NCBI GenBank assembly: GCA_934101425.1
Contig: CAKOQQ010000001.1
Span: 1-64,000 of the forward strand
From: an uncultured Bacilli bacterium
GTDB taxonomy: Bacteria; Bacillota_I; Bacilli_A; RF39; UBA660
Length of the DNA: 64,000 nucleotides
Reading direction: 5' to 3'
Part shown: positions 17,097 through 26,072 of the stretch, piece after piece
Numbering within the stretch: position 1 is the stretch's first letter
Layout of the letters: each line of letters starts with the position of its first letter
Notes under the pieces: generated by a model
Database searches by the model: none
What the model saw: only the letters and a program-made list of their open reading frames with translations
What the model was told of the DNA's origin: nothing
Program-made: the position numbers and the translations under genes

Positions 17097-18278
17097 ATCT
17101 GCTAAATTGTCGAAATAACCTTGAACAAATACTACTGGTGTACCCTTATCTCCACTACCACTAGTTAAATCACAAAGGGAACCTATTAAATCAGTTATCC
17201 TTCTTGGAGTAGTACCTTGAGTAATCATTTGTCCTTTTAAATCTTTTTCTTTATTTCTAATTTCTTCTTTTATAGCTTCTTTTAACTCTTCTCCTCTTAA
17301 ATCAGCAAATTTATTATCAGAAACATATTTTAACTTAATTTCATTTGGTGTGCCCGCTAATCCACTAGTATATGCTGGTGATACTACTGGATCTGCAAGT
17401 TCCCATATTTTACCTACAGGATCTTTAAATGCTCCATCACCATATACCATTACTTCAATATTTTTACCAGTACGTTCTTTTAACATAGATTGAATTTTTA
17501 AAACTAATTCATTGCCTGTTTTAGGGAATAATTTTAGTCTTTCTTCTGTAGATTTATTTGATCCTAAAAGTCCATAATTAGGATTAAATCCACTACCATT
17601 TATAGGTGAAGACAATACTTCATATAATCCATATACAGTATCTGCTCCACTTTCTTTTAATATTTTCTTAGTTCTTTCTCTAGTATGAATATCACAATTT
17701 AATACATCCTTAGTATAATTTAATATTGCTCTTGGATCATTTGCAAACACAAATTCAATTTCGCAATTTTCTTTTTTTACTAAATCTCTATAAAAATGTA
17801 CCATATTTATTCCTGTAAATGGATGAATAAAATCACCAAATACTTCTTCATATTCATTTTCAGTAATAATATCACCTAAATTAAATCTACTATTGTCTAA
17901 TTTATTTTCATCTAGTATTCCATTTCCTACTTCATCAGCTGGAAAACTAAGAAGCATAGTTATTTTATCCATACCTCTTGCAATACCTTTTAATATCATA
18001 GAAAATCTATTTCTACTTAAAATAGGGAATACTACACCAATATTTTTACTTGGAAATTTATTTACTAAATCTTCTGCAATATCATCTACAGTTACATAAT
18101 TTCCTTCAGAAATACCTACTACTGCTTCTGTAATTGCCACTACATCCTTATCTCTAAATGAAAAGTTTTCACTTTCGCTTGCTTTTAATAATGAGTTAAC
18201 TACTATACTAGCTAAGTCATCATGTTCTTTTATAATAGGAGTTCTTATCCCCCTAACTACTGTTCCTACGTTTCTCAT
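17091..18278 (-). CDS. CofE-like gamma-glutamyl ligase (F420-0:glutamate ligase family)
   Basis: The protein has 395 aa and is cytosolic. The N-terminal half matches the F420_ligase family: GIRTPIIKEHDDLASIV, FRDKDVVAITEAVVGISEGNYV, and LSRNRFSMILKGIARGMDKITMLLSFPADEVGN. The C-terminal half has MVYGDGAFKDPVGKIWELADPVVSPAY. CofE adds glutamates to F420-0 with GTP in archaea and actinobacteria. No other F420 gene is seen here and Firmicutes do not normally make F420, so the true substrate is unknown. AAGGAGG precedes the ATG. It is about 15 nt downstream of the pseudouridine synthase gene. Confidence 0.8.
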   Translation of the reverse strand: MRNVGTVVRGIRTPIIKEHDDLASIVVNSLLKASESENFSFRDKDVVAITEAVVGISEGNYVTVDDIAEDLVNKFPSKNIGVVFPILSRNRFSMILKGIARGMDKITMLLSFPADEVGNGILDENKLDNSRFNLGDIITENEYEEVFGDFIHPFTGINMVHFYRDLVKKENCEIEFVFANDPRAILNYTKDVLNCDIHTRERTKKILKESGADTVYGLYEVLSSPINGSGFNPNYGLLGSNKSTEERLKLFPKTGNELVLKIQSMLKERTGKNIEVMVYGDGAFKDPVGKIWELADPVVSPAYTSGLAGTPNEIKLKYVSDNKFADLRGEELKEAIKEEIRNKEKDLKGQMITQGTTPRRITDLIGSLCDLTSGSGDKGTPVVFVQGYFDNLADE

Positions 18279-18292
18279 ATATCCTCCTTGTC

Positions 18293-18949
18293 TTATTTTA
18301 CCATATAATTAAATAGTGTAAAAGGAAATCTATTAGGTAGATTGTAAGATATTGTCAAGTGTTCTTTAGTTACTGGATGAGTAAACTCTATACTAGACGA
18401 AAATAATGCTATTTGATTTTTATCTTTTTTATTATATCTTTGATCTCCATATAATGGATATCCTCTACTAGAAAATTGTACTCTTATTTGATGAGATCTA
18501 CCTGTTATTAAGTTTATTTTAACTAAACTATAATTATTCTTATAATCAATAAGTTCATATTCAAGTTTGGCTTCTTTACCTTTATCAGATACTCTTACAA
18601 AATTAGTTTTTTCATCTTTAAGTAATTTATCTATAAAAGTGCCTTTTTTATCTACTTTTCCTTCTACTACCGCATAATAAGTCTTTCTTACATTATGATT
18701 TTTTATTTCTTTTGTCATTCTTTCTGCTGCTTTAGATGTTTTTGCAAAAAGTAATACTCCACTTACTGGTCTATCTAATCTATGTAAAAGTCCTAAATAT
18801 ACATTTCCCGGCTTATTATATTTTTTCTTTAAATAATCTTTTACTAAAGATACCATATCAATATCATTACTAGAATCCTTTTGTGTTGGGACATTTATGG
18901 GTTTTAGAACCGCTATTAAATGATTATCTTCATATAATACTTTAATCAT
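18293..18949 (-). CDS. RluA-family pseudouridine synthase
   Basis: The protein has 218 aa. The catalytic motif HRLDRPVSGVLLFAKT carries the Asp that attacks uridine in rRNA or tRNA. Later motifs are VEGKVDKKGTF, LVKINLITGRSHQIRVQFS and GYPLYGDQRYN. No S4 domain is present, as in RluA/RluC short forms. The start was set to the ATG at 18949, which begins the conserved IKVLYEDNHLIAVLKP. It overlaps the methyltransferase stop by 8 nt; the longer frame lies inside the upstream gene. Confidence 0.92.
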   Translation of the reverse strand: MIKVLYEDNHLIAVLKPINVPTQKDSSNDIDMVSLVKDYLKKKYNKPGNVYLGLLHRLDRPVSGVLLFAKTSKAAERMTKEIKNHNVRKTYYAVVEGKVDKKGTFIDKLLKDEKTNFVRVSDKGKEAKLEYELIDYKNNYSLVKINLITGRSHQIRVQFSSRGYPLYGDQRYNKKDKNQIALFSSSIEFTHPVTKEHLTISYNLPNRFPFTLFNYMVK

Positions 18950-19805
18950 TAGATTCCCACTTACCATATATACCACAGGGTAGAACTAAATCATCTCTTT
19001 TAATAGGTAAACCAATATCTCCAGATTCTATTTTACCATCGTATTTATTCATCGTGGTCTTAAGTATATTTAAAAGTACAACACTAGAAATACCAGTTGT
19101 ATATGAATTTATTAAAAAGAATAATGGTTTATCAGATAATATCTTTAAACAAGCATTTATAAGTTCATATAAATTTTTTTCAAATTTCCACATTTCACCA
19201 TTAGGTCCACGTCCATAACTAGGGGGATCCATTACTATAGCATCATACTTGTTACCGCGACGATATTCTCTTTCTACAAACTTCATACAATCATCTACAA
19301 TAAATCTTATATAATGATCGCACAAATTACATAATTTCATATTTTCTTTAGCCCATTCAGTCATACCTTTAGAAGCATCTACTTGTACAACATCAGCTCC
19401 AGCACTAGCACAAGCCATTGTAGCTGCTCCTGTATAGGCAAAAAGATTTAATACTTTTATTTTTCTATTAGCATTTTTAATTTTATTCATCATAAAATCC
19501 CAATTAGCGGCTTGTTCTGGAAATAAACCCGTATGCTTAAAATTAGTAGGGCTAACTTTAAATGTTAAATTTTTATAACTTATAGTCCAATAATCTGATA
19601 ATTTGCTATAAAAATCCCAGTAACCTCCACCTTTATTTGTTCTATGATAAAAACCATCAACATTTTTCCATAAGCTATAGTCTTCTACTTCCCACATAGC
19701 TTGTGGATCTGGTCTTCTTAAAATTACACTTCCCCATCTTTCTAATTTTTCACCATTGCCAGCATCTAAGCATTCATAATCTTTCCAATCTGTACTAATC
19801 TTCAT
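18942..19805 (-). CDS. Class I SAM-dependent rRNA methyltransferase (RlmI/RlmK-like)
   Basis: The protein has 287 aa. The SAM-binding motif I is KVLNLFAYTGAATMACASAGADVVQVDAS, motif II is the Asp in that strand, and the catalytic loop is VMDPPSYGRGPNGEMWKFEK, typical of 23S rRNA cytosine/guanine methyltransferases. The N-terminal PUA domain of RlmI is absent. GGTGATTTT precedes the ATG. It is coupled to the RluA-type gene, giving a two-gene RNA-modification operon. Confidence 0.88.
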   Translation of the reverse strand: MKISTDWKDYECLDAGNGEKLERWGSVILRRPDPQAMWEVEDYSLWKNVDGFYHRTNKGGGYWDFYSKLSDYWTISYKNLTFKVSPTNFKHTGLFPEQAANWDFMMNKIKNANRKIKVLNLFAYTGAATMACASAGADVVQVDASKGMTEWAKENMKLCNLCDHYIRFIVDDCMKFVEREYRRGNKYDAIVMDPPSYGRGPNGEMWKFEKNLYELINACLKILSDKPLFFLINSYTTGISSVVLLNILKTTMNKYDGKIESGDIGLPIKRDDLVLPCGIYGKWESND

Positions 19806-19838
19806 AAAATCACCATATTAATTATAATATTTTTATGA

Positions 19839-19858
19839 TATAATGTAAATGGTGATAA
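19839..19858 (+). promoter_or_regulatory. -10 element and Shine-Dalgarno of ktrB
   Basis: TATAAT at 19839-19844 is followed within a few bases by GGTGATAATATG, so the transcript would have almost no leader beyond the ribosome site. No clear -35 is seen at the right distance. Confidence 0.45.
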
Positions 19859-19859
19859 T

Positions 19860-21125
19860 ATGGATAAACATTACGAACCATATAAAGTTATAATACTTAT
19901 TTTTTTAATAGCAATTATAATAGGGAGTACTCTTTTATATTTGCCAATAAGTCATGATGGTAATGTAAAATTTATAGATGCTTTTTTTACCGCTACTAGT
20001 GCCTTATGTGTTACAGGACTAAATACTATAGATTTTGCAAATACATTTAATACATTTGGTATAACAGTTATAGCTATACTTATTCAACTAGGTGGCCTTG
20101 GTATAATATGTACAGGATTTATAATAGCACTTATATTAGGGCAAAAAATAGGATTAAAAAAAAGATTACTACTTAAAGCATCTTTTAATTTAAATTCAAT
20201 AAAAGGTACTATTAAACTCTTATTAAATATAATTAAAATCACAGTTATTATAGAACTTTTGGGAATAATATTTCTTAGTATATATTTTATTAAAGATTAT
20301 AATTTAAAAACGTCTATAGCCCTTGCAACATTTCATTCAATATCAGCATTTAATAATGCAGGGTTTGATATAATCTCTAAATATAATCTATTAAATAATT
20401 ATACAATTATTATATCTTCAATTTTAATTATATTAGGTGGACTAGGCTTTTTAGTTATAGAAGATATATTAAATAAGAAAAAACTAAAAACACTTACATT
20501 ACATTCTAAAATAGTTATTAAAGTATCATTACTCTTAATAGTATTTGGTACTATTACAATATATTTACTTGAAAACTTTTCACTTTTAGAATCATTTTAT
20601 TTATCAGTATCATCTAGAACTGCAGGATTTAGTATAAATGGTTTTAACTTAATAAGTAATTCTACAACACTTATTATTATATTTTTAATGTTTGTAGGAG
20701 CATCACCTAGTTCAACTGGTGGTGGGATTAAAACTACTACTTTTTATACTTTATTAAAAGGTATGATAAGTATTTATACTAATAGAAATTGTGTGAGTAA
20801 TAAAAGAACTATTAAATCAAGTGTAGTACATAAAAGTTTTGTTATATTTATATCAGCAATAGGAATTATATTTTTAAGTACATTATTTATATCTATAATA
20901 GAAAAAGATTTCTTATTAAAAGATATATTATTTGAAGTTACAAGTGCATTTTGTACTGTAGGTTATACTTTAGGAATAACACCTAGGTTATCAAGTATAT
21001 CTAAAATAATCATATGTATATGTATGTTTATTGGTAGAGTTGGTACTTTAACACTAATTTCTATGTGGTTAAAAGAAAAGAAGGATAATGTTAAATATCC
21101 AGAAGAAAATATTATAGTAGGATAG
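19860..21125 (+). CDS. ktrB: Ktr potassium uptake channel subunit (KtrB/TrkH)
   Basis: The protein has 421 aa, with about ten transmembrane segments built as four M1-P-M2 repeats of the TrkH/KtrB superfamily. Selectivity-loop segments each carry a Gly: SALCVTGLNT, SAFNNAGFD, SSRTAGFSINGF and SAFCTVGYTLG. GASPSSTGGGIKTTTFY is the characteristic gating region. It works with the KtrA ring encoded 8 bp downstream. GGTGATAAT is the ribosome site. It is one of few plus-strand transcripts. Confidence 0.95.
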   Translation: MDKHYEPYKVIILIFLIAIIIGSTLLYLPISHDGNVKFIDAFFTATSALCVTGLNTIDFANTFNTFGITVIAILIQLGGLGIICTGFIIALILGQKIGLKKRLLLKASFNLNSIKGTIKLLLNIIKITVIIELLGIIFLSIYFIKDYNLKTSIALATFHSISAFNNAGFDIISKYNLLNNYTIIISSILIILGGLGFLVIEDILNKKKLKTLTLHSKIVIKVSLLLIVFGTITIYLLENFSLLESFYLSVSSRTAGFSINGFNLISNSTTLIIIFLMFVGASPSSTGGGIKTTTFYTLLKGMISIYTNRNCVSNKRTIKSSVVHKSFVIFISAIGIIFLSTLFISIIEKDFLLKDILFEVTSAFCTVGYTLGITPRLSSISKIIICICMFIGRVGTLTLISMWLKEKKDNVKYPEENIIVG

Positions 21126-21133
21126 AGGTAATT

Positions 21134-21802
21134 ATGAAAAAGAAAGATATAGAATATGGAATTATAGGTCTTGGAACATTTGGAAGTAACTTAGCTAAAA
21201 ACTTATCTAGAGCAGGAAAGGAAGTTTTAGCAATTGATCAAGATGAAAATAAAGTAGATGCTATTAAAGATTATGTAGAAGAAGCTTTAATAGTAAAAAG
21301 TTTAGATAAAAATGTTTTAGAAGAAGCTGGTATACAAAACTGTCATACAGTTATCATTTGTACATCAAAAGACACTGCAATAAGTGTCCTTACAACTTTA
21401 AATGTAATAAATATGAAAGTAAAAAGAGTACTAGCTAAAGCAAATAGTGATGATCATGGTGCAATCCTAGAAAAAATAGGTGCTGAAGTAATATATCCAG
21501 AAAGAGATATGGCAGATAGAATTGGTAATATGCTTACTAATTCTAGAAGTTTAGACTTTATTAAATTAAATGGTAATGTTAGTGTTACTGAATTTAGAAT
21601 ACCTTCTAATTTAATAGGAAAAACATTAAAAGAATCTAAAATAAGAGATAAATACAAATTAAATGTCATTGCTCTTGAAAATGATGATGAAACTACTACA
21701 ATAGCAGATCCTAATCATATATTTAAAGAAGAAGATTATGTTGTAGTATTAGGTAGTGATGAAAATATAAGAGCTTTTGAACAAGAATATTTAAATGAAT
21801 AA
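21134..21802 (+). CDS. ktrA: Ktr regulatory subunit (KtrA/TrkA, RCK)
   Basis: The protein has 222 aa, the usual KtrA/KtrC length. The N-terminal RCK_N domain has the Rossmann motif GLGTFGSNLAKNL and the acidic strand end EVLAIDQDENKV. A C-terminal RCK_C domain (about 138-222) carries RIPSNLIGKTLKESKIRD and EDYVVVLGS. The ring binds ATP/ADP and, through RCK_C, c-di-AMP in related bacteria. It is co-transcribed with ktrB and ends in a shared terminator. Confidence 0.95.
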   Translation: MKKKDIEYGIIGLGTFGSNLAKNLSRAGKEVLAIDQDENKVDAIKDYVEEALIVKSLDKNVLEEAGIQNCHTVIICTSKDTAISVLTTLNVINMKVKRVLAKANSDDHGAILEKIGAEVIYPERDMADRIGNMLTNSRSLDFIKLNGNVSVTEFRIPSNLIGKTLKESKIRDKYKLNVIALENDDETTTIADPNHIFKEEDYVVVLGSDENIRAFEQEYLNE

Positions 21803-21804
21803 AT

Positions 21805-21835
21805 AAAAAAGGAATACTAAATGTATTCCTTTTAT
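21805..21835. terminator. Bidirectional terminator between ktrA and rpsI
   Basis: An 11-bp stem AAAAGGAATAC/GTATTCCTTTT with a 5-nt loop separates converging genes. Confidence 0.9.
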
Positions 21836-21845
21836 TATGCAAATA

Positions 21846-22259
21846 TTATCTCTTACTAAATTGTGGTGCTCTACGAGCTGCTTTAAGTCCTGGTTTCTTT
21901 CTTTCTTTCTTACGAGAATCTCTAGTAATAAAACCAGCTGCTTTAAGTACTTTTCTATAGCTATTTTCACTATCTACATTAGCACTATCATATTCTAATA
22001 ATGCTCTTGTAATACCTAATCTAATAGCTCCTGTTTGTCCTGTAAATCCTCCACCGTTTACTTTAACTTCAATATCAAAATTCTTTTCATTTGAAGTAGC
22101 AACAAGTGGTTGCATTAAATCCATAACATTAGTTTCATAAGGAAAGAAGTCTCTTACATCTCTTCCATTAACAGTTATTTTTCCTTTACCAGGAACCATT
22201 TTAACTTGAGCGATAGAAGATTTTCTACGACCAGTTCCAATATATACTTTATTAGCCAT
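21846..22259 (-). CDS. rpsI: 30S ribosomal protein S9
   Basis: The protein has 137 aa. It shows the S9 pattern GTGRRKSSIAQVKMVPGKGKITVNGR at the start, VKVNGGGFTGQTGAIRLGITRALL in the middle, and the C-terminal tail ending in QFSKR that reaches the P-site tRNA. It follows rplM by 10 nt, the normal L13-S9 operon. Confidence 0.98.
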   Translation of the reverse strand: MANKVYIGTGRRKSSIAQVKMVPGKGKITVNGRDVRDFFPYETNVMDLMQPLVATSNEKNFDIEVKVNGGGFTGQTGAIRLGITRALLEYDSANVDSENSYRKVLKAAGFITRDSRKKERKKPGLKAARRAPQFSKR

Positions 22260-22269
22260 AATTTCCTCC

Positions 22270-22704
22270 TTAATTCATTTTAAGTTCAGTAGGTTGTTGA
22301 GCTTGATGTGGATGTTCTTCTCCAGCATAAACAAATAATTTTTTATACATTTGTCTACCAAGTCTACCTTTAGGTAACATACCTTTTACTGATCTTTCAA
22401 CCATTTCTACAGGATAACTTTCTTTCATTACTCTAGCAGTTCTTTCTCTTAAACCACCTGTGTAACCACTGTGATTATAATAGATTTTCTTATCTAATTT
22501 GTCACCAGTTAAAGCTACTTTAGAAGCATTAACGATAATTACATAGTCACCACAATCAATATGTGGAGTATATGTAGGTTTATGTTTACCTCTTAAAATA
22601 TGAGCTGTTTTTGATGCTAAACGACCTAATACTACATCAGTTGCATCAATTACGTACCACTTACGAGATACTTCTTCTTTTTTTTGCATATAAGTATTTT
22701 TCAT
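22270..22704 (-). CDS. rplM: 50S ribosomal protein L13
   Basis: The protein has 144 aa. Signatures are RKWYVIDATDVVLGRLAS, GDYVIIVNASKVALTGDK and the MLPKGRLGRQMYKKLFVY segment. The ribosome site is AGAAAGGG. It is preceded by a structured leader and a strong promoter, and followed by rpsI. Confidence 0.98.
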   Translation of the reverse strand: MKNTYMQKKEEVSRKWYVIDATDVVLGRLASKTAHILRGKHKPTYTPHIDCGDYVIIVNASKVALTGDKLDKKIYYNHSGYTGGLRERTARVMKESYPVEMVERSVKGMLPKGRLGRQMYKKLFVYAGEEHPHQAQQPTELKMN

Positions 22705-22777
22705 ATTCTTTTCCCTTTCTTCATATTAAGTGAATTTTCCCACGATTCACTCTTTATGGGATTTATAAAATGTACCA
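22705..22777 (-). promoter_or_regulatory. Putative L13 leader RNA (autoregulation)
   Basis: The untranslated leader of about 73 nt before rplM contains, on the minus strand, a hairpin AGTGAAT/ATTCACT around CGTGGGAA. An upstream CCCAT could pair with GTGGG, as in a small pseudoknot. Firmicutes L13 leaders are known autoregulatory RNAs; this assignment rests on position and structure. Confidence 0.5.
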
Positions 22778-22783
22778 ATAATA

Positions 22784-22812
22784 ATTCTACTAAAAAAGCA
22801 CACATTTGTCAA
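22784..22812 (-). promoter_or_regulatory. Promoter of rplM-rpsI
   Basis: TTGACA at 22812-22807, a 17-bp spacer and TAGAAT at 22789-22784 (minus strand). It sits inside the truA terminator. Confidence 0.82.
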
Positions 22813-22832
22813 TTAAAATATATGCTTTTTTG
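22792..22832 (-). terminator. Terminator of truA, overlapping the rplM promoter
   Basis: The RNA stem GCAUAUAU/AUGUGUGC is extended by A/U pairs and allows G-U wobble only on the minus strand, followed by TTTTTT. The -35 of the rplM promoter lies in its loop. Confidence 0.75.
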
Positions 22833-22842
22833 TTATTTTACA

Positions 22843-23583
22843 CTAATAAAATACATCTTTTAAGTATAATCCTTCTGGTGGAGCAGTTATACCAGCTTTT
22901 CTTCTATCTTTAGCTTCCAAAATTGATATTATATCTTCACTTTTATATTTACCTTCACCAATTTCAATTAATGTTCCAACCATATTTCTAACCATATATC
23001 TTAAAAAACCAGTACCTAAAAATGATATTTGTATACTATTGACATTCTTTAAATCTCTTATAAAAGTTGTTTGAACTATAGTTCTTACAAAATCATTTTT
23101 TTCTTCGTCTGCTTTTGTAAATGATTTAAAGTCATGAGTACCTTCTAAATACTTTAATGCTCTTTCCATTTCTACAGCATCTAATTTTTTATTATATTGA
23201 TATACATAATCTTTTTCAATTGGATTATATTCACCCATATTTATTTTATATACATATTCTTTAGCTTTTACATTAAATCTTGCATGAAAATCATCATTTA
23301 CCTCTTTAATATCTTTTATATAAATATCTTTAGGTAATAAACAATTTATAGAGTGCTTTAATTTATCTGGAGACATTTTGGCATCCATATCAAAATGAGC
23401 TTTTTGGTTTAATGCGTGAACACCAGCATCTGTTCTACCAGACGCATGAATATCTACTTTTTGTTCACTATTTATTTTTTTTAAAACTTTTTCAATTTCA
23501 CTTTGGATAGTTTTTTTCTTAGGTTGTTTTTGATAACCACTATACTTAGATCCATCATAACTAAAAGTCATTAAATATCTCAT
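22843..23583 (-). CDS. truA: tRNA pseudouridine(38-40) synthase
   Basis: The protein has 246 aa. The N-terminal RYLMTFSYDGSKYSGYQKQP and the catalytic-Asp motif ASGRTDAGVHALNQKAHFD are diagnostic; FRYMVRNMVGTLIEIGEGK is a late motif. The start was set to the ATG at 23583, which gives an ATGA overlap with ecfT and an AGGGAG site. It is the last gene of the ECF operon. Confidence 0.96.
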   Translation of the reverse strand: MRYLMTFSYDGSKYSGYQKQPKKKTIQSEIEKVLKKINSEQKVDIHASGRTDAGVHALNQKAHFDMDAKMSPDKLKHSINCLLPKDIYIKDIKEVNDDFHARFNVKAKEYVYKINMGEYNPIEKDYVYQYNKKLDAVEMERALKYLEGTHDFKSFTKADEEKNDFVRTIVQTTFIRDLKNVNSIQISFLGTGFLRYMVRNMVGTLIEIGEGKYKSEDIISILEAKDRRKAGITAPPEGLYLKDVFY

Positions 23584-24335
23584 AATACAACTCCCTTTAT
23601 CAAACATATAATAAATAATATGATATGCACAAATAATATATAATTATCAAACATATTCCATTTATTTATTCTATAATTTGTTCTTTTATTATTTATACTA
23701 AATAATCTAACTTCCATAGCATCTGCTAAGTCGTCAGCTTTTTTAATAGTTAAATTAATCATTGGAAATAACATGGCTTTAACTGCTACATATTTACCTT
23801 TCAAATTAGAATTATAATAATCTATTCCTCTACTAGCTTGACTCTTTAATATCTTATTAGCTTCATCAATAATAGTAGGAATAAATCTAATTGCTAAAGT
23901 AAGAGATAATGCCATCTTATTTACTGGAATTTTAAATACATTTAAAAATGAAAATGTTTTTTCAAGACCATATGTTATTTCAGTAGGTGGTGTAGTTAAT
24001 GTTACTATAGTAGTATATATAACTAATATAGATAATCTTGTAATCATTATAATAGTATTTAATATATTAATTCCACATATTGTATTTATTACTAATATAA
24101 ATAGTAATAAATATTTTAAGCTAAATACGGTTTTAAAATAAAGTTTACTTGGTATATTAGTTAAATACATAAGTATTAAAGTAAATATAGTAAGAATAAT
24201 TGTCATATAAATATCACTAGCCATAAAAAGTGAAAGTATATATATAAGTAAGCAAATAATCTTACAAATAGGATTCATTAAATGAATTTTAGACTTAATA
24301 GGATAATATCTTCCAACAACTACATTATCTAGCAT
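23580..24335 (-). CDS. ecfT: Energy-coupling factor transporter transmembrane protein EcfT
   Basis: The protein has 251 aa with about five transmembrane helices. It carries the coupling-helix motif SQASRGIDYYNS (an A-R-G signature that docks in the ATPase dimer) and a second region KADDLADAMEVRLFS. It links the two EcfA ATPases to vitamin-binding S subunits; no S component is encoded here. It overlaps ecfA2 by 11 nt and truA by 4 nt. Confidence 0.93.
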   Translation of the reverse strand: MLDNVVVGRYYPIKSKIHLMNPICKIICLLIYILSLFMASDIYMTIILTIFTLILMYLTNIPSKLYFKTVFSLKYLLLFILVINTICGINILNTIIMITRLSILVIYTTIVTLTTPPTEITYGLEKTFSFLNVFKIPVNKMALSLTLAIRFIPTIIDEANKILKSQASRGIDYYNSNLKGKYVAVKAMLFPMINLTIKKADDLADAMEVRLFSINNKRTNYRINKWNMFDNYILFVHIILFIICLIKGVVL

Positions 24336-25173
24336 TTCTATATATATCCTTTATTAAATCATTTACATCTACTCTATATCCCATTCTAAGTCCTTTTACT
24401 TTATTTATATAATCTATCGTTTCTACTATTTTAGGTCTTTCTAGACCATATTCATTTAAATTACTATTCGTAAGTACTTCCTTACTATTACCCTCTAATA
24501 CAATTTCTCCATCATTTAATATATATGTATAATCACTACATTTATATACAAGTTCTGTATCATGAGTTACAAGTAAAATAGTTTTACCATATTTATTTTT
24601 TAACATTTGAATTAACTTTATAAAGTTTTTTTTGCTTATACTATCAAGACCTACAGTAGGTTCATCAAATATGATTACTTTAGGATTAAAAGCGAGTACA
24701 GAAGCAATTGATACTTTTCTCATTTCTCCTCTACTTAATTTAAATGGATTCATATCTAGATATTTTGAATCTAATCCTACCATCTTTAAAGCATCAGCAC
24801 ATCTTTTTTCCATAGTATCTACTTTGTATCCAAAATATTTCATGCCAAAAGAAATTTCTTCTCTTACTGTAGAATTAAATATTTGTTCTTCCGGAAATTG
24901 AAATATTAGTCCTACATCAAATCTTAAATCATTAATTCTTTTAATTTTAATATTCTTTTCTACTAAATATGGACCTACATAAATTTTACCTCTAGTAGGT
25001 TTAATAAGCGCTAATATAAGTTCTATTAAAGTAGTTTTACCACTACCACATTTACCAACTAAAGCATTTATCTTATTTTCAGATATAATTGTATTTATAT
25101 TTTTTAAAGCAATTTTTCTAAGTGGTGTTTTATAATTATATACATATGACACATTTTTAAATTCTATTTCCAT
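24325..25173 (-). CDS. ecfA2: Energy-coupling factor ATPase EcfA2
   Basis: The ABC ATPase has 282 aa: Walker A VGKCGSGKTTL, Q-loop FQFPEEQIF, a signature helix reading LSRGEMRKV instead of LSGGQ, Walker B VIIFDEPTVGLD and the switch His in VTHD. The LSRGE signature is common in EcfA2 subunits. It forms a heterodimer with EcfA1 and overlaps ecfA1 and ecfT. Confidence 0.94.
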   Translation of the reverse strand: MEIEFKNVSYVYNYKTPLRKIALKNINTIISENKINALVGKCGSGKTTLIELILALIKPTRGKIYVGPYLVEKNIKIKRINDLRFDVGLIFQFPEEQIFNSTVREEISFGMKYFGYKVDTMEKRCADALKMVGLDSKYLDMNPFKLSRGEMRKVSIASVLAFNPKVIIFDEPTVGLDSISKKNFIKLIQMLKNKYGKTILLVTHDTELVYKCSDYTYILNDGEIVLEGNSKEVLTNSNLNEYGLERPKIVETIDYINKVKGLRMGYRVDVNDLIKDIYRNAR

Positions 25174-25970
25174 ATAGACTGCACCAACTCACTATTACTA
25201 AAACATATTTTATCAAGTAATCCATAATAATTTAATTTAATACTTAATTCAACTATAAAAGGCAAATCAAGACCTATTTTATTGAATATCTTTTCTTCCC
25301 TTAAAACATCTTCTTTACTACCTTTAATTATTATTTTTCCTTTATCCATTACAATAATATCTTTACCATAAATAGTATCTTCCAAATCATGAGTGACATT
25401 TATTATTGTTGTATTATTTTCTTTATTACAATTATCAAGTACTTTATAGATTTTTTCTTTATATTTATAATCTAACATAGTAAAAGCTTCATCAAATATA
25501 AGTATTTCTGGTTCAATAACAAGGACACTTGCAAAAGCTACTACTTGTTTTTCACCACCACTTAATCTATGTGGATCACGATTAAGTAAATGTGTAATAT
25601 CTAAATATTCACTTATTTCTTTTACTCTTCTATCTATTTCATCATGATCTAATTCTAAGTTTTCTAAAGAAAAAGCTATTTCATCCATTACGGTTTCACA
25701 AACAAAACCATTTTCAGGATTTTCAAATACTACACCTATTTTCTTTCTTATATCTCTTATATTTTCTTTGCATAGATTTATACCATCTATAGTAATATTA
25801 GAATTAGTTCTAATTAGTCCAAGCAAAATCTTAATTAAAGTCGTTTTACCTGCACCTATTGTTCCAACTATACTAGTATAAGATCCACGCTCTATTTCTA
25901 AATTGAATTTATCAAAGATATAATTATCATTATATCTAAATAATAAATCTTTAATTGATATAATACTCAT
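25164..25970 (-). CDS. ecfA1: Energy-coupling factor ATPase EcfA1
   Basis: The ABC ATPase has 268 aa: Walker A VGTIGAGKTTL, Q-loop FENPENGFV, signature LSGGEKQVVAFAS, Walker B ILIFDEAFTMLD and switch His in VTHD. The first ATPase of the ECF transporter is encoded as the first gene of ecfA1-ecfA2-ecfT-truA. GGTGATATT precedes the ATG. It lies directly after the ribosomal cluster in typical Firmicutes; here accessory genes separate it from rplQ. Confidence 0.95.
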   Translation of the reverse strand: MSIISIKDLLFRYNDNYIFDKFNLEIERGSYTSIVGTIGAGKTTLIKILLGLIRTNSNITIDGINLCKENIRDIRKKIGVVFENPENGFVCETVMDEIAFSLENLELDHDEIDRRVKEISEYLDITHLLNRDPHRLSGGEKQVVAFASVLVIEPEILIFDEAFTMLDYKYKEKIYKVLDNCNKENNTTIINVTHDLEDTIYGKDIIVMDKGKIIIKGSKEDVLREEKIFNKIGLDLPFIVELSIKLNYYGLLDKICFSNSELVQSIWK

Positions 25971-26046
25971 AATATCACCACTTCTATATTATACCATATG
26001 AGCTTTAATAATTTTATATTTTATACTTTTTTATTTTATAAATCAA

Positions 26047-26072
26047 CAAAAAAGAGATATTATCTCTTTTTC
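26047..26072 (-). terminator. Rho-independent terminator after SDR gene
   Basis: An AAAGAGA/TCTCTTT stem overlaps the gene end, followed by T-rich sequence on the minus strand. Confidence 0.75.

Noticed and set aside
23580..23607. TGA read as Trp (genetic code 4)
   Set aside because: TGA ends ecfT in an ATGA overlap, and Trp is written as TGG in real genes, so the standard code applies.
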